In this document: piece by piece, positions 15,187 through 21,768 of the stretch
Numbering within the stretch: position 1 is the stretch's first letter
Layout of the letters: every line of letters starts with the position of its first letter
Source: a virus
Reading direction: 5' to 3' (one strand)
Virus record (IMG/VR): IMGVR_UViG_3300045107_000327
Coordinates: 1 to 33,568 of that record
DNA: 33,568 nucleotides
The notes under the pieces: generated by a model
What the model was told of the DNA's origin: nothing
The model's database searches: none
The model's input: the letters and a program-made list of their open reading frames with translations, nothing else
Position numbers and translations under genes: made by a program

Positions 15187-15192
15187 CGGCGG

Positions 15193-15633
15193 TCACTCCC
15201 CGTCGTTCGGCGGGCGGACGAGGATCTCCCACCCGTTGGGGACCACGTTGCCCACCGGGACCCGGTCGCCGGCGTTGTGGGCCCTCGCCCCGCCGTGCAC
15301 GTACAACGCCGTGGTGGCGATGACGTACCCGCCGCCGGGCAGCCGGGCGGCGGCCTGGGCGCGGGCGGCGGCCAGCTCGGCTTCGGCGTCGGCGACCCGC
15401 CGCGCCACCTGGTCGTCGTCGCTGTCGCCGCTGGCCGGCGCGTCGACGGGCTGGGTGTCCGGCTCGTCGACGCGCTGCACCGGCCCACCGTCCGGCGCGG
15501 TGGCCGGTTCCGGGGCAGGCTCGTCGACGCGCTGCGCCTGGTCGTCGTCGGGGGCGGGGGCGGGTTCGGTGACCCGGTCGCCGGTCGGCTCGTCGACGGG
15601 CTGGACGTCCGGTTCGGTCGTACGTCGCGCCAT
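15193..15633 (-). CDS. Hypothetical protein with acidic repeat N-terminus
   Basis: The product is 146 aa. Residues 8-75 are low-complexity and acidic with repeated QPVDEP, RVTEP, QRVDEP, VQRVDEP and QPVDAP units, so this region is probably disordered. A helix (VARRVADAEAELAAARAQA) leads to a small C-terminal beta domain (GGYVIATTALYVHGG and VVPNGWEILVRPPNDGE). Proteins with a disordered acidic arm and a small beta domain occur among head-tail connector genes of actinophages. The role is unknown. The DNA repeats encoding DEP units could be recombination-prone. Confidence 0.6.
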   Translation of the reverse strand: MARRTTEPDVQPVDEPTGDRVTEPAPAPDDDQAQRVDEPAPEPATAPDGGPVQRVDEPDTQPVDAPASGDSDDDQVARRVADAEAELAAARAQAAARLPGGGYVIATTALYVHGGARAHNAGDRVPVGNVVPNGWEILVRPPNDGE

Positions 15634-15972
15634 TCAGGCACCCACCTTCCAGGCCCCGAAGGACAGGCCCACGTTCGTCGAGTAGGTCATGGACAGCAGC
15701 CCGCCGGCGTCGCCGAACACGTCGGCCGGGAACGGGCCCCGGACGGCGTACCCGTTGGCCGGGACGGTGATGGCCAGGTCGGCGATCGCCTGCCCGCGCA
15801 CGGTGCCGGGGGTGTCGATGGTGACGGTGATCGCCGACCCGGTGGAGTTCTCCAGGAACAGCCACACGTCGGCGCCGGCGGGGAACTTGTCCCCGCTGGC
15901 CCCGGCGGCGGTCGGTGACAGGTCGGTGGTGTTGGCCGCGCGGCTGATCACGCCGACGCCCACTGTGGCCAC
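15634..15972 (-). CDS. Decoration-like beta protein
   Basis: The product is 112 aa from a GTG at 15972 with AGGAGG five bases upstream. The sequence is almost entirely beta-strand prone (VWLFLENSTGSAITVTIDTP, LAITVPANGYAVRGPFPADV, MTYSTNVGLSFGAWKVGA). It resembles small phage beta-sandwich proteins found between connector genes, some of which decorate heads. It shares general character with the 135-aa and 94-aa products at 17405-18096. A structural role is likely, but decoration versus connector cannot be decided from sequence. Confidence 0.6.
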   Translation of the reverse strand: MATVGVGVISRAANTTDLSPTAAGASGDKFPAGADVWLFLENSTGSAITVTIDTPGTVRGQAIADLAITVPANGYAVRGPFPADVFGDAGGLLSMTYSTNVGLSFGAWKVGA

Positions 15973-15981
15973 GGTGCCTCC

Positions 15982-16425
15982 TCAGTCGAGGTAGTACTGG
16001 ACCTGGACCTGGTAGGCCAGGATGCTGGTCGGTCCGGTGTCGTCGGCGGCGTAGTCGGCGCTGCCCCCGCTGATCCCGGTGTAGGTGAACCCGCCGGTCA
16101 GCTCCGGTTGCTCGGCCAGGACGGTCTCGATGACGGCGGCGATCTCCTGGACCCGGGCGTCGGTGTCGACGACCTCGGCCCCGGGGGTGGCCACCCGCAC
16201 GTACACCCCGACCTGGGCGGTCTCCAGCCACAGCTCGGCGTGCCCGTCGTGGCCGGCGGAGGCCCTCGTGAAGCGGATCCCGCCGCCGTAGACGCACTGC
16301 TGCTCGGCGACCCGGCCGGGCCAGGCGTAGGCCACCTGCAACCCGGCCAGGGGCAGGCCCGGGCCGGTCAACGAGGACAGCCGGTTGAACAGGGCCCGCT
16401 TGGCCGCCAGGGCTTCGGTCATCAT
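15982..16425 (-). CDS. Tail terminator-like protein
   Basis: The product is 147 aa with a start overlapping the upstream stop (two adjacent ATGs at 16425 and 16422). The order KRALFNRLSSLTGPGLPLAG, LQVAYAWPGRVAEQQCVYGG, ELWLETAQVGVYVRVATPGA, then VVDTDARVQEIAAVIETVLA is the usual layout of tail terminators (gpU/HK97 gp11 class). These have an N-terminal helix, a strand pair, a long strand and a helix with ARV.EIA..IE..L. They cap the finished tail tube and join it to the head. Confidence 0.65.
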   Translation of the reverse strand: MMTEALAAKRALFNRLSSLTGPGLPLAGLQVAYAWPGRVAEQQCVYGGGIRFTRASAGHDGHAELWLETAQVGVYVRVATPGAEVVDTDARVQEIAAVIETVLAEQPELTGGFTYTGISGGSADYAADDTGPTSILAYQVQVQYYLD

Positions 16426-17405
16426 CGGCGGCCGCCGTGGTGCAGGGAGAAGAACTGCGGGTCGTAGTCCAGGGTCCGGCTGGCTGGGGCGGCCTGGGTG
16501 CCGCCGGAGTCGCTGACCCGGCGGGAGTACCGGCCGTAGGCGGCGTCGACCTCGGGGATGCCGGTGCGGTAGGCGTCCGGCAGGGCCAGCCGGTAGGTGC
16601 CCATCTCCGCCACCGTGAACGACACGGCCCGGTCGGGGATCTGGGTGGTGCCCAGCTGCAGCCGGGACCGGAACCGGGTCAACGCGGCGCGGACCAGGTC
16701 GGCGGGGGCGGTGTCGTTGCCGTACTCGTACTCCAGGACGACGTTGCCCTCACCGGCGGTCCACACCGCCCTGTCGGTGCGGCGCAGCACCCCGCCGGGT
16801 CGCACCGACAGGGCGGCGAGCTGGGCGCCGAGCACCGGCACCGGGGTCTGCCCGTAGGCGGGGGCGACGGCGGCCGACCGGATGGCCCGCACCCCCTGCA
16901 GGACGATCCCGCCGCGCATCTCCTGCCCGGCGTCGGGCAGGACCACGTCCGGGGTGCCGGTGCCGTCGAGGGTGACCCGCCGGTAGCGGGGCACCCACGC
17001 CTGCGCGCAGATCCACTCGCACTCCTGCTCGACCTCCGTACGGGCCCGCTCCAACGCGCTGGTCGGGTACTTGGTCCGGTCGGCCAGGGACGCGTCGGAG
17101 GCCCGGCCCTGGGCGAGGGTGAACAGGAACCCGCCGACGATCTCCACCTGGTCGTGCTCGATCACCACCGTGCCGCCCACGGTGCCCGACCAGGTCACGT
17201 CCAGCACGGTCAGCTGCGCCTGGGCGGGCATCGCGTACGACCACCCCTGCCCGTCCGGGGTGGCGGTGCCGGAGAACACCGCGGTGTTGTCCGGGCCGGT
17301 GCCGACCACGGTCACGTCGGTGGCCACCGCCGGGTCCTCCCCGACGTAGAAGGTGTGGGTGAGGGTGGCCGCGGCGGTGCGGGCGATGCGGGTCAGGGTG
17401 CCCAT
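16422..17405 (-). CDS. Head-tail connector with Ig-like N-terminus
   Basis: The product is 327 aa from an ATG at 17405. The N-terminal 90 residues are beta-rich (ATLTHTFYVGEDPAVATDVT, YAMPAQAQLTVLDVTWSGTV), like a small Ig or virion-surface domain. From about residue 100 the protein reads ADRTKYPTSALERARTEVEQ, ECEWICAQAWVPRYRRVTLD and IRSAAVAPAYGQTPV. This is the helix-plus-beta pattern of head-tail adaptor proteins (gp6/gp15 class) that bind the portal. The fusion of an extra N-terminal domain makes it about twice the usual adaptor length. It is the first connector after the decoration-like genes. Confidence 0.65.
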   Translation of the reverse strand: MGTLTRIARTAAATLTHTFYVGEDPAVATDVTVVGTGPDNTAVFSGTATPDGQGWSYAMPAQAQLTVLDVTWSGTVGGTVVIEHDQVEIVGGFLFTLAQGRASDASLADRTKYPTSALERARTEVEQECEWICAQAWVPRYRRVTLDGTGTPDVVLPDAGQEMRGGIVLQGVRAIRSAAVAPAYGQTPVPVLGAQLAALSVRPGGVLRRTDRAVWTAGEGNVVLEYEYGNDTAPADLVRAALTRFRSRLQLGTTQIPDRAVSFTVAEMGTYRLALPDAYRTGIPEVDAAYGRYSRRVSDSGGTQAAPASRTLDYDPQFFSLHHGGRR

Positions 17406-17689
17406 CAGCCGACCCGCACCGATCCCTCGACGGTGCCGGAGAGCACCTCGACGTAGATCCCCCGGGCGGCCCGGATGCCCCCGTCGCCGTACCAGGCGTG
17501 GACGCTGGCGTCGGTGGCCACCGCGACCGTGTCCAGCAGCGTCCCGGCGGCCGCGGACGGGTTGTCCCACACCCGCACCACCGCCGCCGCGGTGGCCCGC
17601 AGGGTCAGGCCCCGGTAGACCGCCGGGCCCGCGGTGACGACCTGGTTGGCCCCGGTCAACGCGACCGGGGCCGCACCCACCCCGGGCAT
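17405..17689 (-). CDS. Small beta-rich structural protein
   Basis: The product is 94 aa, with start and stop overlapping its neighbours (ATGA junctions on both sides). The sequence is beta-rich (ANQVVTAGPAVYRGLTLRAT, AAVVRVWDNPSAAAGTLLDT, GIYVEVLSGTVEGSVRVG). The motif YRGLTLRATAAAVVRVWDN is shared with small phage head-associated beta proteins often annotated as hypothetical. It is probably a decoration or head-completion protein made in stoichiometric coupling with the 135-aa gene product before it. Confidence 0.58.
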   Translation of the reverse strand: MPGVGAAPVALTGANQVVTAGPAVYRGLTLRATAAAVVRVWDNPSAAAGTLLDTVAVATDASVHAWYGDGGIRAARGIYVEVLSGTVEGSVRVG

Positions 17690-18096
17690 CAGCGGATCCG
17701 GAGCTTGACCTGGACCAGGCCGGCCGGGACGGCCAGGCCGGTGCCGGTGTGCGCGAACGCCGCGGTGAGCAGGTCCCCGGCGGCCGGCTGCAGGTCCGCC
17801 GCCGTGGCGGACAGGGTCAACGTCTCCGGGGTGGTGGCCACCCCGTTGACGCTGGAGTACGCCCGGGTGGCCATGACGATCGTCCCGGCCCCGGCGACCC
17901 GGTTCCGCAGGCTCAGGGTCACGTAGTTGGACCCGTTGGCGGTCATGTTCGCCCCGGGCACCCACAGGACCTCGGTGACCGTCGCGGCGAACGGCAGCTC
18001 GACGATGGGGACCTCCACCGCCGTGCCGGCCGCCGTCGGCGGGATGGACGCGGAGTAGGTCAGGTCACCGCGCAGCTCGTCGTATTTGATGGACAC
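17689..18096 (-). CDS. Small beta-sandwich structural protein (head-associated)
   Basis: The product is 135 aa from a GTG at 18096 with GAGGAG 7 bases upstream. It is the first gene after the capsid gene, beginning MSIKYDELRGDLTYSASIPP. A beta-sandwich pattern follows (VPIVELPFAATVTEVLWVPG, SNYVTLSLRNRVAGAGTIVM, TLTLSATAADLQPAAGDLLT). This pattern is frequent in small phage decoration or fibre proteins. Its location immediately after the major capsid gene supports a head decoration role. That is inference, as no conserved residue proves it. Confidence 0.6.
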   Translation of the reverse strand: MSIKYDELRGDLTYSASIPPTAAGTAVEVPIVELPFAATVTEVLWVPGANMTANGSNYVTLSLRNRVAGAGTIVMATRAYSSVNGVATTPETLTLSATAADLQPAAGDLLTAAFAHTGTGLAVPAGLVQVKLRIR

Positions 18097-18129
18097 GCTC
18101 GTCTCCTCACGCTCGTCTGATGTGGACGG

Positions 18130-20856
18130 TCAGTTGGCGCCGCGGTAGAAGCCGCGGTGCTCCAGCGGCGTGCCGGAGTAGGTGTGCCGGATCTTGTAGG
18201 TGTACTTGTCGGCGTTGAACATGGTTCCGGTGTTCGCGTCGGCCTGGGTGAACAGCTCCGGGTCCTGCCGCCCCTGGTAGAAGCCGATCTCGATCAGCGG
18301 GCACATGGCCGGGTCGGCGGCCAGGAACCAGTCGTTGGTGTCGGTCCAGTAGTCCAGGACCTCGAAGTCCAGGCCCCGGTGCATGTTCGGCACGGTGGCG
18401 TCGTTGGTGCCGGTGATCGCCACCGCCGACGTGGTCAGCTGGAACGCCAGCTCCTCCAGCTCGGCCGGGACGACGATCAGCCGGGGCGTCAGCGACAGGA
18501 TGTTGGTGGCGTCGCCGTAGGCGGCCTGCTTGCGCATCTTGCGCCGCCCGGTGGACAGGGTCGTCTGGCTCAGCACCGCCGGGTTGTCGGTGTTGCCGTG
18601 GTTGGTGTGGAACAGGGCGGTGGAGTCGTAGGTGCACACCACGTTGGTGATCAGCAGGTCCCACACGAACCGGTACAGAGTGATCGCGGCGGCCAGGCCC
18701 AGCAGCCGGGGGATGTTCCGCACCGCCCCGATGTCGTCGTTGGCGATCATCTCCAGAGTGAGGTCGTCGGTCCCACCGCGCTTGATCACCTGGTAGACGG
18801 CCTCCTCGTCACCCGGGGAGGGCAGCGGCTGGTACGGGGCGCCCTCGTTGACCACCGGCAGGGTGCCGTACCCGCCGATGCGGGCCCGCTTCTGCTGCCG
18901 GAAGTCCGCCACCGGGACCACATCGGAGACGATCTTGCGCCAGGACTGCAGGGACGGCTGGGCGTACATCCGGATCATCCGACGAGTGATGGAGTCACCC
19001 AGGACCTGCGCCCACGACGCGGCGGTCAGCGACTCCGGCGACCGGACGGCGGAGTCGAAACCCGCGCCGAAGCACTCCCGGAGGATCTTGCGGTTGATGT
19101 CCTCGCCCCAGGCCTGCGGCCGGTACCCGGTGATGTCCAGGTACGCCTCCCGGAACGACCGGTACCCCTTGGTGTAGTCGCCGTCGAAGAACGCGTCCAG
19201 GGCGGCGGTCTTCTTCTCGGTCGACTCCTTGGTGACCTGGGCGTTGCCGATGGTCGGGGCGCCGACCAGGCCGGCCCGCTCGACCATCGCCAGCCCGGCC
19301 TTGATGGAGGAGATCTGCGCGTCGACGGCCGACTCGGTGACCTGCGCGGGCAGGGCGGCGGTCACCGACTCGACCACCGAGATCGGCAGCCCGGCGGCCT
19401 CCACCTTGTGGCGGATCATCAGCTGGCCGAGGAACGACGTCTTCGGCGCCGCTCCGCCGGCCTCCAGGCCGCGCTGCACGCTCTCCGTCGCCCCGGCGGC
19501 CGCCCCGGCCGCCGCGGTGGTGCCGGTGGTGCCGGTCGCGGCGGTGGTGCCGGCGTCGCCGGCGGCCGGGCCGGTCCCGGCCGGCGCCGTGGTGGTGGTG
19601 CCGCCGGCGTCGCCGCCGGCGGCCGGGGTCGTCGCCTTGGTCAGACCGACCGCGGCGAGCTGCTCGGCGCTGGCGGTGCTGAGTGCGGCGAGCAGTTGTT
19701 CCGTGCTCACAGTCACGTCGGACTCCTCGTGGTCGCCGGCAGGCGCTCCGCCTGCCGGGTCGGTCTGATCGGTGCCGCCGGCGACCATCCGGGTGGGGAT
19801 CCCCCCGGCGGCCGGGTCGGCGACGATGTCGGCGGAGTTGACCCGCACGATCGCGGTGGCCTCGTCCAGGCGCTGCTCGCCCTCCACCACCGGCCGGTAG
19901 GTGGCGTACACGTCGTGGCTGATCCCGACCACCGGCGGCAGCCCGGCCTCCTGCGCGGCCAGGGTCGCGTCCAACGCCTCGGCGGCCTGCACCGCCGAGG
20001 GCAGCAGGTGCAGGTCGGCGTACAGGCCGTCGGATTCGGCGGTGACGTCCCGGTAGGACCCGACCAGCCCGGCGATGGTGGACGTGCGCAGCTCCGCGTC
20101 GGTGCGGTGGTGGTCGTAGGCCTTCGCGCCCTCGTACAGGCCGGTGGCGGCGGTCATCACCGCCTCCGGGTACCGGCGTCGGTTCTTCGAGTCGCCGAAA
20201 GCGATGATGCGCACGCGGAAGACGCGGCCGCCGCCGACGCCGGTGCCCTTGGCCTCGATGACCCGGCCGGGGATCCGGTCGCGGGCCGGGTGGGTGCTCA
20301 TCTGCTGCGCCTCCGCGGTGCTGGTCGTGCCGGTGGTGCCGAACGGGGTGGCCGTCCACGTCGGGCCGCGTGTCCAGGTCAGGGCGTCGAAGGTGACCTC
20401 GACCGGTGGCACCGGGTCCGGTTCCGGGTCCCCGTCGGCCAGGTACGTCAGGGTCATGTGCGGGGTGAACCCGTGCGCCTGGTCGACGGGCAGCCCGGCG
20501 GCGGCCAGCTGGTCGACCAGGTCGTCCCGCAGCTCGGCCAGGCCGGGCACGTCGACCGGGACCCACACCGGGGTCCCGTCGGCGCCGGCGGGGAACCGGC
20601 CGAGCCCGCCGACGGTGCCGGTCAGCGGCCCGGACCCGGCCGCCACAGTGGCCACGACCTTGGCGACGGCGGCCACCTGGTCGTCGGTGAGGTCCTGGCC
20701 GAGGTAGGCCAGGGTGACGTGCAGTTCGTTGGCCGGCAGCCCGCCGGGCACGGCCAGGGACGCGGCGACGTCGTCGGGCAGGTCCAGGGCGACCATGGTC
20801 GCCCCGGCCGGCACGGTGCCGGTCGCCTCGGTGGTCCGCACCGGGGCGGTGCCCAT
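18130..20856 (-). CDS. 2H phosphoesterase-prohead protease-major capsid polyprotein
   Basis: The reading frame has 908 codons. Residues 20-165 are a 2H phosphoesterase (LigT/2'-5' RNA ligase-like) domain with both catalytic motifs, H46-V-T48 (ELHVTLAYLG) and H133-M-T135 (FTPHMTLTYL). Residues 190-360 look like a prohead protease, with candidate catalytic residues His249/His250 (KAYDHHRTDAE) and Ser313 (VVGISHD). Residues 380-460 are an Ala/Thr/Gly linker or scaffold. From about 470 to the end is an HK97-fold-type major capsid protein (ITGYRPQAWGEDINRKILRE, IGGYGTLPVVNEGAPYQPLP, MHRGLDFEVLDYWTDTNDWF). Separate proteins are usual in phages, so the triple fusion is odd. Internal starts at 20301 and 19716 could release shorter forms. 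The protease may also cut the fusion. Confidence 0.8.
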   Translation of the reverse strand: MGTAPVRTTEATGTVPAGATMVALDLPDDVAASLAVPGGLPANELHVTLAYLGQDLTDDQVAAVAKVVATVAAGSGPLTGTVGGLGRFPAGADGTPVWVPVDVPGLAELRDDLVDQLAAAGLPVDQAHGFTPHMTLTYLADGDPEPDPVPPVEVTFDALTWTRGPTWTATPFGTTGTTSTAEAQQMSTHPARDRIPGRVIEAKGTGVGGGRVFRVRIIAFGDSKNRRRYPEAVMTAATGLYEGAKAYDHHRTDAELRTSTIAGLVGSYRDVTAESDGLYADLHLLPSAVQAAEALDATLAAQEAGLPPVVGISHDVYATYRPVVEGEQRLDEATAIVRVNSADIVADPAAGGIPTRMVAGGTDQTDPAGGAPAGDHEESDVTVSTEQLLAALSTASAEQLAAVGLTKATTPAAGGDAGGTTTTAPAGTGPAAGDAGTTAATGTTGTTAAAGAAAGATESVQRGLEAGGAAPKTSFLGQLMIRHKVEAAGLPISVVESVTAALPAQVTESAVDAQISSIKAGLAMVERAGLVGAPTIGNAQVTKESTEKKTAALDAFFDGDYTKGYRSFREAYLDITGYRPQAWGEDINRKILRECFGAGFDSAVRSPESLTAASWAQVLGDSITRRMIRMYAQPSLQSWRKIVSDVVPVADFRQQKRARIGGYGTLPVVNEGAPYQPLPSPGDEEAVYQVIKRGGTDDLTLEMIANDDIGAVRNIPRLLGLAAAITLYRFVWDLLITNVVCTYDSTALFHTNHGNTDNPAVLSQTTLSTGRRKMRKQAAYGDATNILSLTPRLIVVPAELEELAFQLTTSAVAITGTNDATVPNMHRGLDFEVLDYWTDTNDWFLAADPAMCPLIEIGFYQGRQDPELFTQADANTGTMFNADKYTYKIRHTYSGTPLEHRGFYRGAN
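19714..19727 (-). promoter_or_regulatory. Internal ribosome binding site and GTG before scaffold/capsid
   Basis: AGGAG (19727-19723) lies 6 bases before an in-frame GTG (19716-19714, residue 381), with a second GTG two codons later. It follows the protease domain and would start a 528-aa scaffold-capsid product, VTVSTEQLLAALSTASAEQL onward. It resembles the nested-start logic of phage protease/scaffold genes. Confidence 0.55.
20299..20314 (-). promoter_or_regulatory. Internal ribosome binding site and ATG before protease domain
   Basis: GGAGG (20314-20310) lies 8 bases before an in-frame ATG (20301-20299, residue Met186 of the capsid polyprotein). This is exactly at the boundary between the 2H phosphoesterase domain and the protease domain. 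Initiation here would give a 723-aa protease-capsid protein. Confidence 0.5.
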
Positions 20857-21392
20857 CAGCTGCCGTCGGCCAGCTTGTCGAGCTTGGCCAGCAGGGTGGT
20901 CCGCGGCTTGGCCCGGAGGTTCTCGGCGGCCCGGGCGGCGGCCGCCCGGTCCCGGTCGGTGCCGACCCAGTCCAGTACCTGCTCCGGGGTGCCGTCGGGC
21001 ACCTGATCCACCGTCGGGGTGTCCACACCGGACCCACCGTCCGGGCTGCCCGGGTCGGCCAGGGTGGTCAGGTCGGCCTGGGTGGTCGGGCCGGCCGGGG
21101 TGGTCGGGCCGGCCGGGGTGGTCGGGCCGGCCGGGGTGGTGGGGGTGGTCGGGTCGGCGTCGCGGGTGCGGGGCGGCTGGCCGTTCGGGGTGGGCAGCGC
21201 CGGGGCGGGCTGGACGTCCTCGGCGGTCGGGTCCTGCTCGGCGGTGGCCAGCCGCCCGTCGGCGGTGACCGCGGTGGTCTGCCCGTCGTGGGTGGTGACC
21301 AGGTACCCGCCGCCGTCGGCGCGGCTGATGTCGCGGATCTCGCGGACCTTCATACCGAGAGCACGGGCGGCATCGGCGCGGGTCAGGGACAT
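20856..21392 (-). CDS. Hypothetical protein with Pro-Ala-Gly-Pro-Thr-Thr repeats
   Basis: The product is 178 aa from an ATG at 21392 with GGAGGAG just upstream. The N-terminus MSLTRADAARALGMKVREIR, DISRADGGGYLVTTHDGQ and TAVTADGRLAT forms a small helix-plus-hairpin domain of unknown type. The middle is a low-complexity linker with GPTTPA repeats, encoded by a tandem DNA repeat at 21081-21134. The C-terminal 60 residues (DGTPEQVLDWVGTDRDRAAA, LRAKPRTTLLAKLDKLADGS) are helical. It lies between portal and capsid genes, where minor head or scaffold proteins are expected. The stop overlaps the capsid polyprotein start (ATGA). Confidence 0.62.
   Translation of the reverse strand: MSLTRADAARALGMKVREIRDISRADGGGYLVTTHDGQTTAVTADGRLATAEQDPTAEDVQPAPALPTPNGQPPRTRDADPTTPTTPAGPTTPAGPTTPAGPTTQADLTTLADPGSPDGGSGVDTPTVDQVPDGTPEQVLDWVGTDRDRAAAARAAENLRAKPRTTLLAKLDKLADGS
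21081..21134 (+). repeat. Tandem 18-bp repeat (three copies)
   Basis: Three perfect copies of GGTGGTCGGGCCGGCCGG lie in tandem, followed by a degenerate copy. On the coding (minus) strand they encode PAGPTT hexapeptides in the linker of the 178-aa gene. The copy number is likely to vary between relatives by slippage. Confidence 0.85.
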
Positions 21393-21427
21393 GGCTCCTC
21401 CAAGAGAGGCAGGTGGGGTGGAAACGG

Positions 21428-21466
21428 CGACGACGCCCGGCCCCCGGTGGGGGCGAGGCGTCGTCG
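21428..21466 (-). terminator. Intergenic hairpin upstream of the 178-aa gene
   Basis: CGACGACGCC (21428-21437) pairs with GGCGTCGTCG (21457-21466), and an inner GCCCCC/GGGGGC stem extends it. It lies between the gene ending at 21493 and the ribosome binding site of the gene starting at 21392. It could attenuate packaging-gene transcription relative to capsid genes, or mark a separate capsid transcript 3' end. Confidence 0.6.
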
Positions 21467-21492
21467 TGACGAGGGTGGGCGGTGCCCGGCGG

Positions 21493-21768
21493 TCAGGTGC
21501 CGGTGATGCCCATGATCTGCCGGGCCCGGTCGTGGAACTCGGTCTCGGCGGCGGCCGGGGCGTCCAGGTCCACGTGGTGGACGTTGTAGTCGCTGCCCGG
21601 CTTCGGGTGCTCGGTGGGGTGGAACCCGGCTTCGTCGGCGTGCTGGGCGGTCCACTCGGCGTGGAAGTCACCCAACGCGCGGAGCTTGCGGACCCGGGCC
21701 TCGGACGGGCGGACCGGGTCCCGGCGGGGTCGTTCAGCCCGGCGGCCGTTGTCCTCGTTCACAGCCAC
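21493..21768 (-). CDS. Hypothetical small protein after portal
   Basis: The product is 91 aa from a GTG at 21768 with GGGAGG 7 bases upstream. GTG 21762, which overlaps the portal stop, is an alternative. The N-terminus is basic (RRAERPRRDPVRPSEARVRK), and a helix (LRALGDFHAEWTAQHADEAG) and His-rich C-terminal half (FHPTEHPKPGSDYNVHHVDL) follow. It overlaps the end of the portal-GNAT gene. Such a position could suit a cognate partner or immunity protein for the portal cargo domain, but no evidence beyond position supports this. It could equally be a minor head protein. Confidence 0.55.
   Translation of the reverse strand: MAVNEDNGRRAERPRRDPVRPSEARVRKLRALGDFHAEWTAQHADEAGFHPTEHPKPGSDYNVHHVDLDAPAAAETEFHDRARQIMGITGT

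Noticed and set aside
18157-21006. 949-codon plus-strand frame opposite the capsid polyprotein
   Set aside because: The amino-acid composition (Gly, Arg, Val and His runs) is a frame artefact. The minus strand encodes recognisable protease and capsid sequence.
21081-21134. CRISPR-like direct repeats
   Set aside because: The repeats are directly adjacent without spacers and encode a peptide repeat in frame.
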